DNA of 64,000 nt from JACKOB01 sp024234575 (GCA_051208035.1 JBPJFZ010000002.1:186001-250000); one strand, 5' to 3'. Shown: positions 34,678 through 43,779, counted from the stretch's first letter. Program-made: numbers and translations. The notes: generated from the letters alone by a model not told the origin.

Positions 34678-34842
34678 ATGACATTACATGCTATCCATCA
34701 TCATACGAAATTAGCTTCCCGAGACCGCGCGTTATGTGCGGTTTCGTCGTTGTTGTTTGCTCGGGGGTTGGATTTTTATGCAGGTTTGTGGCGATTTTTT
34801 GGTTTTTTTACCAGCTTTAATAGCGCGCCCAGGCAAATGTAA
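34678..34842 (+). CDS. Candidate aromatic-rich leader peptide of the DAHP synthase gene
   Basis: A 54-codon ORF upstream of the attenuator. Its C-terminal part is crowded with aromatic residues: from 34771 to 34818 it encodes DFYAGLWRFFGFFTSF, with six Phe, one Tyr and one Trp in 16 codons. A shorter version could begin at the TTG at 34786 (18 codons starting WRFFGFF after the initiator). Such a peptide could sense Phe-tRNA, as pheL does in E. coli. Against it: no clear ribosome binding site, and the stop lies 21 bases before RNA segment 1, farther than in textbook attenuators. The rest of the 34594-34944 gap holds no other gene. Confidence 0.45.
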   Translation: MTLHAIHHHTKLASRDRALCAVSSLLFARGLDFYAGLWRFFGFFTSFNSAPRQM

Positions 34843-34863
34843 CGAAATAACGTGAATTCTGCT

Positions 34864-34927
34864 GAAGGCGGTCAATCATCGCCTTTAACATAAAACCCGA
34901 AGGCGATGCCCCTTCGGGTTTTTTTTT
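34864..34927 (+). promoter_or_regulatory. Transcription attenuator upstream of DAHP synthase
   Basis: Three mutually exclusive helices can be drawn. Segment 1 (GAAGGCG, 34864-34870) pairs 6 bp with segment 2 (within CATCGCCTT, 34877-34885). Segment 2 pairs perfectly over 9 bp with segment 3 (AAGGCGATG, 34900-34908). The terminator forms from AAAACCCGAAGG (34892-34903) and CCTTCGGGTTTT (34911-34922), a 12-bp stem with a 7-base loop and a T run at 34919-34927. The 2:3 helix would disrupt the terminator's 5' arm. The T run ends 17 bases before the start codon. Confidence 0.78.
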
Positions 34928-34944
34928 GATGAGGAGAATAGAAA

Positions 34945-36063
34945 GTGAGCAACATTGCTAACACCAAAGTCGCTGGGGAAGTAGTACTTAGTGTGACACC
35001 CAGAGCATCAGAGCCGCTTCCCGGTGCGGCTGACTTGAAACGTGATTTACCACTCACAACAGGCTTTAGTGACGCTATCCAGCAACATCGACAAAGTATT
35101 GAAGCCATTTTGCGCGGCGCTGATGACCGATTGTTGGTGATTGTAGGACCTTGTTCCATCCACGACACCCAGGCTGCAATAGATTATGCGCGGCGATTAA
35201 AGGCGCTAAGTGAGAAAGTCTCGGATACCATGCTGCTGGTGATGCGTTGTTATTTTGAGAAACCGCGAACCACTGTGGGATGGAAAGGAATGATGCATGA
35301 CCCCGAGATGAATGGTGGCAGTAATATTGCCGCAGGTTTACGTCAGGCTCGGTCGTTATTGCTGGAGTTGGCCACCTTCGATTTGCCTGTTGCAACAGAA
35401 GCGTTGAGTCCGCTGGCTGCAAACTATATTGATGACTTGTTAAGTTGGGTGGCTATCGGAGCCAGAACCACCGAGTCACAAACTCACCGAGAGATGGCTA
35501 GTGGGCTGGCGATGCCTGTTGGTTTTAAAAACGGCACTGATGGCTCGATTGATATTGCCATTCATGCCATGCAATCGGCGTCTCACCCCCATAGCTTTCT
35601 GGGTTGTGACGAGACTGGTCAAATATCAGTCATCCACTCTGCTGGTAATGCTAATCCGCATCTTGTCCTGCGTGGCGGAAAAGCCAATGGAAAAAGTCTG
35701 ACCAATTACGACCTTGTATCCATCAAAAATGCGAGTTCGGCTTTGGCGAAAAATGGTTTTGATCCTGCAATTGTTGTGGATTGCAGTCATGAGAATTCTG
35801 GAAAAAATCACGAGCGTCAGCCGGAAGTTTTCCGAGAGGTCGTGGCCTATCATGCCGCAGGTGAGCGAGCCGTGAAAGGTGTCATGCTGGAAAGCTTTCT
35901 TGAGGGGGGGCGGGAAGAAATCGGTTGTGAACTACCAACCTACGGTAAATCCGTTACGGATGCTTGTATTGACTGGGCGTCAACTCAGGCACTTGTTATG
36001 CAGGGACATGAACTGTTGAAATCGGAGAGGGTTGATAACCGTGTTAGTACGGCAACTGCTTAG
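34945..36063 (+). CDS. 3-deoxy-7-phosphoheptulonate (DAHP) synthase, class I
   Basis: 372 residues from a GTG with GAGGAG at 34931-34936. The enzyme condenses PEP and erythrose-4-phosphate, the first step of the shikimate pathway. Motifs are LLVIVGPCSIHD, MRCYFEKPRTTVGWKG, AIGARTTESQTHRE, GFKNGTDG, VLRGGK, VDCSHENSGK and GVMLESFLEGG. It is the AroF/AroG/AroH type; which feedback class (Phe, Tyr or Trp) cannot be decided by eye. The Phe-rich candidate leader hints at phenylalanine control. Confidence 0.95.
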   Translation: MSNIANTKVAGEVVLSVTPRASEPLPGAADLKRDLPLTTGFSDAIQQHRQSIEAILRGADDRLLVIVGPCSIHDTQAAIDYARRLKALSEKVSDTMLLVMRCYFEKPRTTVGWKGMMHDPEMNGGSNIAAGLRQARSLLLELATFDLPVATEALSPLAANYIDDLLSWVAIGARTTESQTHREMASGLAMPVGFKNGTDGSIDIAIHAMQSASHPHSFLGCDETGQISVIHSAGNANPHLVLRGGKANGKSLTNYDLVSIKNASSALAKNGFDPAIVVDCSHENSGKNHERQPEVFREVVAYHAAGERAVKGVMLESFLEGGREEIGCELPTYGKSVTDACIDWASTQALVMQGHELLKSERVDNRVSTATA

Positions 36064-36080
36064 TTGCGGTATTGCCGTAC
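36047..36080. terminator. Hairpin at the DAHP synthase 3' end
   Basis: A perfect 9-bp inverted repeat (GTACGGCAA / TTGCCGTAC) with a 16-base loop overlaps the DAHP synthase stop codon and ends 9 bases before the stop of the convergent chemoreceptor gene. No T run follows. It is probably a transcript-end structure. Confidence 0.4.
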
Positions 36081-36088
36081 GAACCTGA

Positions 36089-38023
36089 TTAAACCTTAAA
36101 GCGGGATACTTTCTTCTGCAGTTCATTGACGGTGCTGTCAATGTCTTTGCTGGAGTTTGATGCCTTTAGCATCTGTTCTGCTGTGTCTTCTGCGGCCTCG
36201 AGAATATTGGTGATGTTACGATGAATTTCATCCGACACTTCGGTTTGCTGGGCAGCCATCGATGAAATTTCTGTGGTCATGTCGGATAGCTGGTTCACGG
36301 CGCTATTAACACTGTCCAGTAGTTCGTCTGTTTTCTCAAAGGTTTGTTTGCTTTGGGTGGCGATATTGCTGGCCGTGTGTATAGCGTTTACCGCATCTTT
36401 ACTGCCGGCTTGTAAGCTGTCGATACTCTTTTTGATTTCTTCTGTTGATTGTTGTGTTTTACTGGCAAGCGCACGAACCTCATCAGCGACAACCGCGAAA
36501 CCTCGACCACTTTCACCGGCCCTGGCAGCTTCGATGGCTGCATTTAACGCGAGAAGGTTAGTCTGTTCGGCGATTCCCTGAATGACATCCAGAATAGAGC
36601 CAATTTGCCCACTGTGGACATCCAGTCGGGCGACCACTTCAGAGGCACTGGCTATTTTTTCCATGAGACTATCAAGTTGTTCTCTCACATTATGAGAAAT
36701 GTCTGAGGTGTTATTCGAGTTCAGCTTAATTCGATCTACTTGTTCCGCAGCGCTGTGGATACTTTGTGCCACCTGTTGAATAGAGCTCGCCATCTCGGAA
36801 ACAGCGCTGGACACCATATCGACTTCTTTTGTTTGAGAATCTACTGCACCATGTGCTCGTTGCGTGATTTGGGAAAGGTCTTGCGCGGTTGTTTTTGCAG
36901 TCAGTGCGGCGTGGTTTACCTCTTTAACGACGGACTGTGTGCTGGCGATAAAGCGGTTTAAACCTTCAGCCATGTTGGCAATCTCATCATTACCTTTAAT
37001 CCTGGCTCGTTGAGTTAAGTCACCTTTGCCTTCGGCGATATCCCAGATGGAATCGCGTAGTGAATTAATTTTTAGCAGTATTCTGGTGACTAACATAAAG
37101 GTCATGATAAAGAGTAGTGCGGTGGCAGAGGTCAATACAACGACCACTAGCGAAGTCGAGAGTTTTTTCGCAGAGAGGTCAATAGATGTATTGCTATTGT
37201 GCAGTGAGGCCTCTGACGCTTGTGTAATTTTTGCATTGCTTTGCTTTAAAGCCTCAACGACCTTAGATGATTCTTTTGTAAGTGTTGCAGCTAGGTTCTC
37301 ATTGGCACTATTAACCGTAGTGGCAAAGCGTCCCTTTAGCTTTTCAATACTTTCTGTAATCCTGATATTGCTCAGCCCCAATATTAACGTGCCCAAGGGG
37401 ATCTCGTTCGAGGTGATGGTTTGTTTAATAATGATTGTGGTTTTATCCTTTTTTGCTGCATCTATTACTTTGTTTGCTGATCCTCTTTCTTTACTTGCAG
37501 ACAGTAATGCGGTGACACGAGGGTCCTTTCGGTTGAGGTATCTAGTGAGCGGGTTGTTATCTTTATCGAGAAAGAAAGCAAACACCACGTTTTCATTTTC
37601 GTGGGCAATTTGCACCATGCGTGTGAGTTCGGGGACGTTGTTATCCCAGTAAAGAGGTGGGGCAAGTGCAGCAAAAAGATTCGTCATGACCGTGGCAGAC
37701 TCTCGTAAAGTTTTATCGAGCATCAACGATAAAGTCTCTTGTTCTGACGTCAGTTGCTGATTAAGGTCTTGCTGAATTTGTTTACTCGCCTGCGAAACCA
37801 TACTGGCGTTTAATTCTTCTATTTGCCGGTCAACATTTTGCGTTTCGAAGGCGACGCTGTCTCTGTTTGAAGATAAGCTAGTGTTGATATCTGCTTTTAG
37901 GGCACTGATATTGTCTGAACTAATGAACAATATAATAATCGCCTGCAATGTTGTGGTGATCACCAGTGTTAAAAAAATTGGTAGAAGCAGCCTGCTTTTT
38001 CCAAAGTTCAGTAGTTGTGACAT
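36089..38023 (-). CDS. Methyl-accepting chemotaxis protein
   Basis: About 644 residues from the ATG at 38021-38023; a GTG six codons upstream is an alternative. One transmembrane helix lies near residues 15-35 and another near 300-325. Between them is a large periplasmic sensor of about 260 residues with long helices and a PAS/Cache-like core (VVFAFFLDKDNNPLTRYLN). A HAMP domain and a C-terminal signalling domain follow, with the hairpin tip AEQTNLLALNAAIEAARAGE and GRGFAVVADEVRALA. The ligand is unknown. No che genes are nearby. Confidence 0.92.
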   Translation of the reverse strand: MSQLLNFGKSRLLLPIFLTLVITTTLQAIIILFISSDNISALKADINTSLSSNRDSVAFETQNVDRQIEELNASMVSQASKQIQQDLNQQLTSEQETLSLMLDKTLRESATVMTNLFAALAPPLYWDNNVPELTRMVQIAHENENVVFAFFLDKDNNPLTRYLNRKDPRVTALLSASKERGSANKVIDAAKKDKTTIIIKQTITSNEIPLGTLILGLSNIRITESIEKLKGRFATTVNSANENLAATLTKESSKVVEALKQSNAKITQASEASLHNSNTSIDLSAKKLSTSLVVVVLTSATALLFIMTFMLVTRILLKINSLRDSIWDIAEGKGDLTQRARIKGNDEIANMAEGLNRFIASTQSVVKEVNHAALTAKTTAQDLSQITQRAHGAVDSQTKEVDMVSSAVSEMASSIQQVAQSIHSAAEQVDRIKLNSNNTSDISHNVREQLDSLMEKIASASEVVARLDVHSGQIGSILDVIQGIAEQTNLLALNAAIEAARAGESGRGFAVVADEVRALASKTQQSTEEIKKSIDSLQAGSKDAVNAIHTASNIATQSKQTFEKTDELLDSVNSAVNQLSDMTTEISSMAAQQTEVSDEIHRNITNILEAAEDTAEQMLKASNSSKDIDSTVNELQKKVSRFKV

Positions 38024-38134
38024 CTTGCTTTTTCCGTGCACGGTAAAGTATGTGGATGGTTTTTTGGGGCGCTCCTTTAACTGTAGTTCAAAAAACAGAC
38101 TTTTCCGCAGTAATTATAAAAATGGCGAGGCTTT

Positions 38135-38605
38135 CTAGTCGGCTGTAATCGCGCACACGGCAGCATTTATTAAGTGTTGCAGGTCGGTGGGCGAGATTTC
38201 TATTTCTAGTCCGCGGCGGCCAGCACTAACGAAAATTGTATCGTATCGCAGAGCGCTCTGATCAATAACAGTGGGGTGGCGTTTCTTTTGTCCTACGGGG
38301 CTGATACCTCCCAGAATGTATCCGGTTGCTCTTTGAGCCAACGCTTGCGATGCCATATCCAGTTTTTTAATGCCTAGTGCGGCCGCAAATTTTTTAAGAT
38401 TAAGGGTGGTGTTAACAGGCACCAGTGCGACATAGGGTTTGTTAGCACTATCCTGGGTGAGTAATGTTTTAAATACCCGCCCCGGATCGATCGCCAGCTT
38501 CTCGGCCGCCTCAAGTCCATAGGATTGATGTGACGCATCATGTGCATAGGCGTGTACAGTAAACTTTATACCCGCTTTTTCCAGCGCATTAATGGCAGGC
38601 GTCAT
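38135..38605 (-). CDS. ybaK: Cys-tRNA(Pro)/Cys-tRNA(Cys) deacylase
   Basis: 156 residues of the YbaK/EbsC family, which hydrolyses cysteine mischarged on tRNA-Pro. Family features are VFKTLLTQD with the conserved Lys, VALVPVNTTLNLKKFA, and GYILGGISPVGQKKRHPTVID. It stands alone between the chemoreceptor and the divergent glutaredoxin gene. Confidence 0.92.
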   Translation of the reverse strand: MTPAINALEKAGIKFTVHAYAHDASHQSYGLEAAEKLAIDPGRVFKTLLTQDSANKPYVALVPVNTTLNLKKFAAALGIKKLDMASQALAQRATGYILGGISPVGQKKRHPTVIDQSALRYDTIFVSAGRRGLEIEISPTDLQHLINAAVCAITAD

Positions 38606-38719
38606 GCTTTCTGCGCTCGTATTGACGGGTGCATAGTAAAAGAAATTATCATAGCGGGAACTTATTCGCTTTAACTGTTGTCTCGGGTTTATGAACGGCT
38701 TTTTAGGTCAACCTTAAAA

Positions 38720-39079
38720 ATGTATTTTATACCATTTCAACAGCTTCACTGGCTGATGGCTTTTTTTATGGGCCTTGCGTTGGTAATAAGGTCTGTCGTA
38801 GCAGAAGAAACTCACCAGCCTGCAGAAACTAAACATATCGCGCCCCCCGTGTTTATCTTTAGTGCCACTTACTGCCCAAGTTGTAAAGCTGCCAAGCAAT
38901 TTTTTGCTGCCCAGCAAATATCTTATCGTGAGTTTGACATCGAAACATCACCAGCAGCGCGCCGCTACTTTGACAAATTAGGGGGGCGGGGAACGCCACT
39001 GTTATATGTGAATAATGCGAGAATGGACGGGTTTGATGAGGTGCGGTTCTGGCAGCTTTATCGGCAGGAATCGCCTTGA
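38720..39079 (+). CDS. Exported glutaredoxin-like protein
   Basis: About 119 residues from the ATG at 38720. The frame opens 14 codons earlier only by a TTG. A hydrophobic N terminus (about residues 9-28, ending SVVAEE) looks like a signal peptide or anchor. The remainder is a glutaredoxin domain with the redox site YCPSC, YREFDIETSPAARRYF, and GTPLLYV with the cis-Pro. A periplasmic location is inferred. Possible roles include thiol maintenance or cytochrome c maturation; nothing nearby specifies one. Confidence 0.82.
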   Translation: MYFIPFQQLHWLMAFFMGLALVIRSVVAEETHQPAETKHIAPPVFIFSATYCPSCKAAKQFFAAQQISYREFDIETSPAARRYFDKLGGRGTPLLYVNNARMDGFDEVRFWQLYRQESP

Positions 39080-39087
39080 CTACTTGA

Positions 39088-39123
39088 CTAAATGAAGAAG
39101 AAGCATTGGTCTCCTTCATTTAG
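39088..39123. terminator. Hairpin between glutaredoxin and purD
   Basis: Perfect 10-bp arms CTAAATGAAG and CTTCATTTAG with a 16-base loop lie between two convergent genes. No long T run. It may end either transcript. Confidence 0.45.
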
Positions 39124-39144
39124 CAATAGAGCAACTGAATATGA

Positions 39145-40434
39145 TCAGGCGTCGCTTTTTTCCCTGGCGATAGCTCGGTAAGCGATATCTTTACGGTAAA
39201 AGGCACCGTTCCAGTTTACATCGGCAGCCAATGCGTAAGCCTTTTTCTGTGCTTCTGTTACGGTCTTGCCCAAAGCCGTTGCGCAGAGAACACGGCCTCC
39301 ACTGGTGACCACCTGGTTATCTTTCAGCGTTGTGCCCGCATGAAATATTTTAGCATCGTTACTACCTGCAGACAGGCCAGTGATGACATCTCCTTTAGGG
39401 TAGTCATTAGGATAGCCAGCTGCCGCCAGAACAACACCAACGGCCGCGCGCTCATCCCACAAAGATTCTTCCTTGTCCAGATTGCCCTCAATCGCTGCCA
39501 GGCACAAACGAGGCAAATCAGATTGCATACGCATCATGATCGGTTGGGTTTCTGGGTCACCAAAGCGACAGTTATATTCGATCACTTTTGGAGCTCCGTC
39601 CGCTGAGATCATTAAGCCCGCGTATAAGAAACCAGTGTAGGCATTGCCTTCGGCCGCCATACCATCAACAGTCGGTCGAATTACTTCTTGCATAACCCGG
39701 TCGAATACCTGTGGTGTGACTACCGGTGCGGGCGAGTAAGCACCCATCCCTCCGGTGTTTGGACCCGTGTCACCATCGCCAACCCGTTTGTGATCCTGGC
39801 TTGTCGCCATTGGCAGAACATTTTTACCATCAACCATGACGATAAAACTGGCCTCTTCGCCTTCGAGAAACTCCTCGACAACGACGCGGTGGCCGGCATC
39901 ACCAAATTTGTTGCCAGACAGCATATCGCTGACGGCTTCTTCAGCCTCTTTCAGTGTCATGGCAACGATGACACCTTTGCCGGCTGCCAAGCCATCAGCC
40001 TTGATAACGATTGGCGCACCTTGCTTGCGCACATAGGCTAAAGCGTCACTTTCGTTGGTAAAGTTTTGGTATGCCCCGGTAGGGATTTTGTGTCGCGCCA
40101 GAAAATCTTTGGTGAATGCCTTCGAGCCTTCGAGCTGGGCAGCACCTTTGCTTGGGCCAAATACTTTTAAGCCCTGTTCGACAAAATAGTCAACGATACC
40201 AACGACCAGAGGAGCCTCTGGTCCAACGATAGTGAGATCGATGGCATTGGCTTTTGCAAAAGAGACCAAACCAGGCAAATCGAGAACATCTATTGCGACG
40301 TTCTCAAGACCCGCTTCAGTTGCTGTACCGGCATTGCCTGGTGCAACAAAAACTTTCTCGACGGTGTCTGACTGTAAGCATTTCCACGCCAGTGCATGCT
40401 CGCGACCACCGCTGCCAATAACTAAAATTTTCAT
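39145..40434 (-). CDS. purD: Phosphoribosylamine-glycine ligase
   Basis: A 429-residue ATP-grasp enzyme that makes GAR, the second step of purine synthesis. Motifs are ILVIGSGGREHALAWK, VGPEAPLVVGIVDYF, FLARHKIPTGAY, IKADGLAAGKGVIVA, HKRVGDGDTGPNTGGMGAYSPAP and YNCRFGDPETQ. It follows purH by 33 bases on the same strand, the common purHD pair. Confidence 0.97.
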   Translation of the reverse strand: MKILVIGSGGREHALAWKCLQSDTVEKVFVAPGNAGTATEAGLENVAIDVLDLPGLVSFAKANAIDLTIVGPEAPLVVGIVDYFVEQGLKVFGPSKGAAQLEGSKAFTKDFLARHKIPTGAYQNFTNESDALAYVRKQGAPIVIKADGLAAGKGVIVAMTLKEAEEAVSDMLSGNKFGDAGHRVVVEEFLEGEEASFIVMVDGKNVLPMATSQDHKRVGDGDTGPNTGGMGAYSPAPVVTPQVFDRVMQEVIRPTVDGMAAEGNAYTGFLYAGLMISADGAPKVIEYNCRFGDPETQPIMMRMQSDLPRLCLAAIEGNLDKEESLWDERAAVGVVLAAAGYPNDYPKGDVITGLSAGSNDAKIFHAGTTLKDNQVVTSGGRVLCATALGKTVTEAQKKAYALAADVNWNGAFYRKDIAYRAIAREKSDA

Positions 40435-40467
40435 GTCGGGATATCCCTGTAGTCTGTGATGTAACGC

Positions 40468-42051
40468 TTAGTGGCGGAAGTGACGCATACCGGTAAATAC
40501 CATTGCAATCCCGTGTTCGTTTGCGGCATCTATAACTTCCTGATCTCGCATTGATCCTCCTGGCTGAATCACGGCGGTTATGCCGGCTTTCGCAGCGGCA
40601 TCGATACCATCACGGAAGGGGAAGAACGCATCCGACGCCATCACTGAGCCTGGTACTTCCAGACCTTCATCTTCGGCCTTGATGCCAGCGATTTTGGCAC
40701 TGTATACGCGGCTCATCTGACCCGCACCTATACCAATTGTGCGGCCGTTCTTCGCGTAGACAATAGCGTTAGACTTTACAAATTTGGCAACTTCCCAGGC
40801 AAACAGCAGGTCGCTCAGTTCTTGCTCGGTAGGTGCCCGATCGGTGACCATTTTCAATTCGTCGTGATTGACCATTCCCAGGTCTCGATCTTGCACTAAC
40901 AGGCCGCCATTCACACGTTTGTAGTCGAATCCGGCCAGGCGGTCACCATCAATGTCACCGCTTATCAGTACCCGTACGTTAGCCTTGCTGGCAGTAATTG
41001 CCTTGGCCTCGTCGGTAATAGCGGGGGCTATAATAACCTCAACAAACTGGCGCTCAACGATGGCTTTCGCTGTTGCTTCATCCAGCTCCCGGTTGAAGGC
41101 GATGATGCCACCAAAAGCGGAGGTCGGATCAGTGGCATATGCCAGATCATAGGCCTGTTTTATGTCGACACCAATGGCAACGCCGCATGGGTTCGCATGC
41201 TTGACGATTACGCAGGCAGGGTCAGCAAATGGCTTAACGCATTCGAATGCCGCATCGGTATCAGCGACGTTGTTATAAGACAACTCTTTACCCTGAATCT
41301 GAACAGCCGTAGCAACGCTGGCTTCTTGCGGGTTGGTTTCTTTATAGAAGGCTGCGCGCTGATGAGGATTCTCGCCGTAGCGCATATCCTGTACTTTGGT
41401 GAATTGCATATTGAACGTACGAGAAAATGCTTCTGGTTCGTCACTGGTGAGGCGTTTGCCAAGGTAGTTGGCAATCATGCCATCGTAAGCTGCGGTATGT
41501 TCAAAAGCTTTAACCGCAAGGTCGAATCGGCTGGCCAGTGTTAGCGCGCCATCGTTCTCTGCCATATCTTTCAATATCTGATCATAGTCAGAGGCATTGA
41601 CCACAATGGCAACATCGTTATGATTCTTGGCTGCGGAACGAACCATGGTAGGACCACCGATGTCGATATTCTCGATAGCCATGGGTAAGTCACAGTCAGG
41701 GCGCGCAATGGTTTGCTCGAAAGGGTACAGATTGACAACAACCATGTCGATTGGATTGATCCCGTGTTCTGCCATGACAGCATCATCTTTGCCCCGGCGC
41801 CCCAGTATTCCACCATGGATTTTGGGGTGCAGGGTTTTCACCCGGCCGTCCATCATTTCCGGAAAGCCGGTATAGTCGGAAACTTCGATAGCGGCAATTT
41901 TGTTGTCGCGAAGCAGTTTGAATGTTCCGCCGGTAGAGAGAATCTCAACCCCTTTATCAGAAAGTGACCTGGCAAATTCGACGATGCCTGTTTTGTCAGA
42001 AACACTGATCAGTGCGCGTTTAATCAATTTGTCTGTTTTCGTATCAGTCAT
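40468..42051 (-). CDS. purH: Bifunctional AICAR transformylase / IMP cyclohydrolase
   Basis: 527 residues catalysing the last two steps of IMP synthesis. The N-terminal cyclohydrolase domain has RALISVSDKTGIVEFA, ILSTGGTFKLL, MDGRVKTLHPKIHGGIL and ENIDIGGPTMVRSAAKN. The C-terminal transformylase has RYGENPHQRAAFY, VIVKHANPCGVAIG and a final DAFFPFRDGIDAAAKAGI. It is downstream of fis but separated from it by a strong hairpin, so it likely has its own promoter. Confidence 0.97.
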   Translation of the reverse strand: MTDTKTDKLIKRALISVSDKTGIVEFARSLSDKGVEILSTGGTFKLLRDNKIAAIEVSDYTGFPEMMDGRVKTLHPKIHGGILGRRGKDDAVMAEHGINPIDMVVVNLYPFEQTIARPDCDLPMAIENIDIGGPTMVRSAAKNHNDVAIVVNASDYDQILKDMAENDGALTLASRFDLAVKAFEHTAAYDGMIANYLGKRLTSDEPEAFSRTFNMQFTKVQDMRYGENPHQRAAFYKETNPQEASVATAVQIQGKELSYNNVADTDAAFECVKPFADPACVIVKHANPCGVAIGVDIKQAYDLAYATDPTSAFGGIIAFNRELDEATAKAIVERQFVEVIIAPAITDEAKAITASKANVRVLISGDIDGDRLAGFDYKRVNGGLLVQDRDLGMVNHDELKMVTDRAPTEQELSDLLFAWEVAKFVKSNAIVYAKNGRTIGIGAGQMSRVYSAKIAGIKAEDEGLEVPGSVMASDAFFPFRDGIDAAAKAGITAVIQPGGSMRDQEVIDAANEHGIAMVFTGMRHFRH

Positions 42052-42213
42052 TTTTTTCGTTCTGTTTCAAATTGGATTGGATGTCTGTCGGCGCCATTGT
42101 TGGTGAAGATCTCTGATTTTGAAGACCATTGGCAGGCAGCGTCGACTCATATTGGCTCACATCGGCATTTTTTATACGACATCATGTCACTGGCGATGTG
42201 TGGGTTGGCGTAG

Positions 42214-42219
42214 ATTATA
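42214..42219 (-). promoter_or_regulatory. Candidate -10 element for purHD
   Basis: A perfect TATAAT on the minus strand lies about 160 bases upstream of purH and just after the fis terminator, where a purHD promoter is expected. No good -35 hexamer is seen at 16-18 bases, so the call rests on the -10 alone. I see no consensus PurR palindrome. Confidence 0.4.
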
Positions 42220-42240
42220 CAAATATTTTGCTATGCAATA

Positions 42241-42277
42241 TAAGCACAAAAGGGCGACCGGCGCCCTTTTGTGCTTA
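42241..42277 (-). terminator. Strong hairpin after fis
   Basis: A perfect 16-bp inverted repeat (TAAGCACAAAAGGGCG and its complement) around the 5-base loop CCGGT (minus strand), 13 bases past the fis stop. On the minus strand the stem contains CCCTTTT and is followed by TATATTGC. It is the likely end of the dusB-fis transcript. Confidence 0.75.
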
Positions 42278-42290
42278 CTTCAGCTGGTGT

Positions 42291-42596
42291 TTACAGCAAC
42301 CCGTATTCCTTGAGTTTCTTGCGCAGTGTGCCCCGGTTCAGGCCAAGCATCACAGAGGCTTTAGTCTGATTGTTGCGGACGTATTTCATTACCTGCTCAA
42401 GCAATGGCGCTTCTACTTCACTCAATACCAGTTGATAAACCTCAGTAACTGCGGCGCCATCAAGCTGGTTAAAATAGTTTTGCAGTGATTTTTCAACGCT
42501 ATCTCTCAATGTGACATTGGGCGCAACATCAGACTTGAACTGAAGGCTTGATTCACGACTTGCGGCCTGTTCGTCAGAAATCATATCAGTGGTCAT
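42291..42596 (-). CDS. fis: Nucleoid-associated DNA-binding protein Fis
   Basis: 101 residues, almost the same length as E. coli Fis. The C-terminal helix-turn-helix region VMKYVRNNQTKASVMLGLNRGTLRKKLKEYGLL is highly conserved in the family (about residues 69-101). It is downstream of dusB as in enterobacteria and Pseudomonas, with a 193-base gap. Fis activates rRNA operons and shapes chromatin during rapid growth. Confidence 0.95.
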   Translation of the reverse strand: MTTDMISDEQAASRESSLQFKSDVAPNVTLRDSVEKSLQNYFNQLDGAAVTEVYQLVLSEVEAPLLEQVMKYVRNNQTKASVMLGLNRGTLRKKLKEYGLL

Positions 42597-42789
42597 GCGG
42601 CTTATTCCTCTTCATTACTCATTTGTTGTTTCCAGACAATTCACCATCGCAGTTTCTGATGGGATCTCTGTGTTTATAGATGCTACTTTTTTGCTTTTTA
42701 ATTGCGATGAGAGCCTGACACCCGTTTGGTGTATGGTCGGCATCTCTCTCTGGCCCGAGGGTTTTATGGCCTGGGCTAAAACCTTACGA

Positions 42790-43779
42790 TTAACCTGTAT
42801 GGCTTAGATTGGCAGTGCGTACACCAAAAAAAGCCATCAGATCATCAAGTTGTTCTTTGGGTGTTTCGAGTAAATTAAACGTTGTCTTAAAAGGCTGGTT
42901 ATTCTCTGTATTTTTTAAGTACCAGCCAACATGTTTACGGGCGATGCGCACGCCCATCAGGTCACCATAAAAATTATGCAGTGACAGCACATGTGAAAGC
43001 AGCGCTTTACCTACCTCATCCTGAGGAAGTGCCGGAAGGTGTTCTCCGGTATCCAGATAGTGGTTTATCTCTTTAAATATCCAAGGTCTTCCTTGGGCAG
43101 CACGACCTATAAGCAGACCATCTGCACCGGTGTGCTGTAATACCTGTTTCGCCTTTTCTGGTGAGTCAATGTCGCCATTGGCAAACACAGGAATCGAGAC
43201 AGCCGCTTTAATGCGGGCAATGGTGTCGTATTCGGCGTCACCGCTGTATCCGCATTGTCGGGTGCGGCCATGTACTGCAAGGGCTGAAATGCCAATTTCT
43301 TCTGCCAGCTGGGCAATGCGTAAAGCGTTTTTTTCGTCTGGACTCCAACCTGTACGCATTTTTAACGTGACAGGAACGTCAACAGCCTGTACTACCGCTC
43401 GAAGAATTTCTTCTACCAGTGGTTCATCACGCATCAGAGCCGAGCCTGCCGCCTTGTTGCAAACTTTTTTGGCGGGGCAGCCCATATTAATGTCGATAAT
43501 TTCTGCGCCTCGGCGCACGTTCTCTGCCGCAGCATGTGCAAGCATTGCGGGGTCTGAGCCCGCTATCTGGACACTTTTAGGTGAAGGTTCACCAGTGTGA
43601 TTCAGTCTAAATTTAGACTTCCTCGAGTTCCAGAATTTGGTATCTGCAATGACCATTTCGGATACCGCCATCGCGGCACCATTTTTCCGGCATAATTGTC
43701 TAAATGGTAAGTCTGTCACACCCGCCATCGGCGCGAGAATTAGCTTGTTATCGAGTGTATAAGGGCCAATTTTCGGCAT
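42790..43779 (-). CDS. dusB: tRNA-dihydrouridine synthase B
   Basis: 329 residues, a flavin-dependent TIM barrel that reduces specific uridines in tRNA. Motifs are LILAPMAGVTDLPFRQLCR, DINMGCPAKKVCNKAAGSALM with the catalytic Cys, LKMRTGW, LAVHGRTRQCGYSG, VFANGDI and DGLLIGRAAQGRPWIF. The dusB-fis order supports DusB over DusA or DusC. Confidence 0.95.
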   Translation of the reverse strand: MPKIGPYTLDNKLILAPMAGVTDLPFRQLCRKNGAAMAVSEMVIADTKFWNSRKSKFRLNHTGEPSPKSVQIAGSDPAMLAHAAAENVRRGAEIIDINMGCPAKKVCNKAAGSALMRDEPLVEEILRAVVQAVDVPVTLKMRTGWSPDEKNALRIAQLAEEIGISALAVHGRTRQCGYSGDAEYDTIARIKAAVSIPVFANGDIDSPEKAKQVLQHTGADGLLIGRAAQGRPWIFKEINHYLDTGEHLPALPQDEVGKALLSHVLSLHNFYGDLMGVRIARKHVGWYLKNTENNQPFKTTFNLLETPKEQLDDLMAFFGVRTANLSHTG

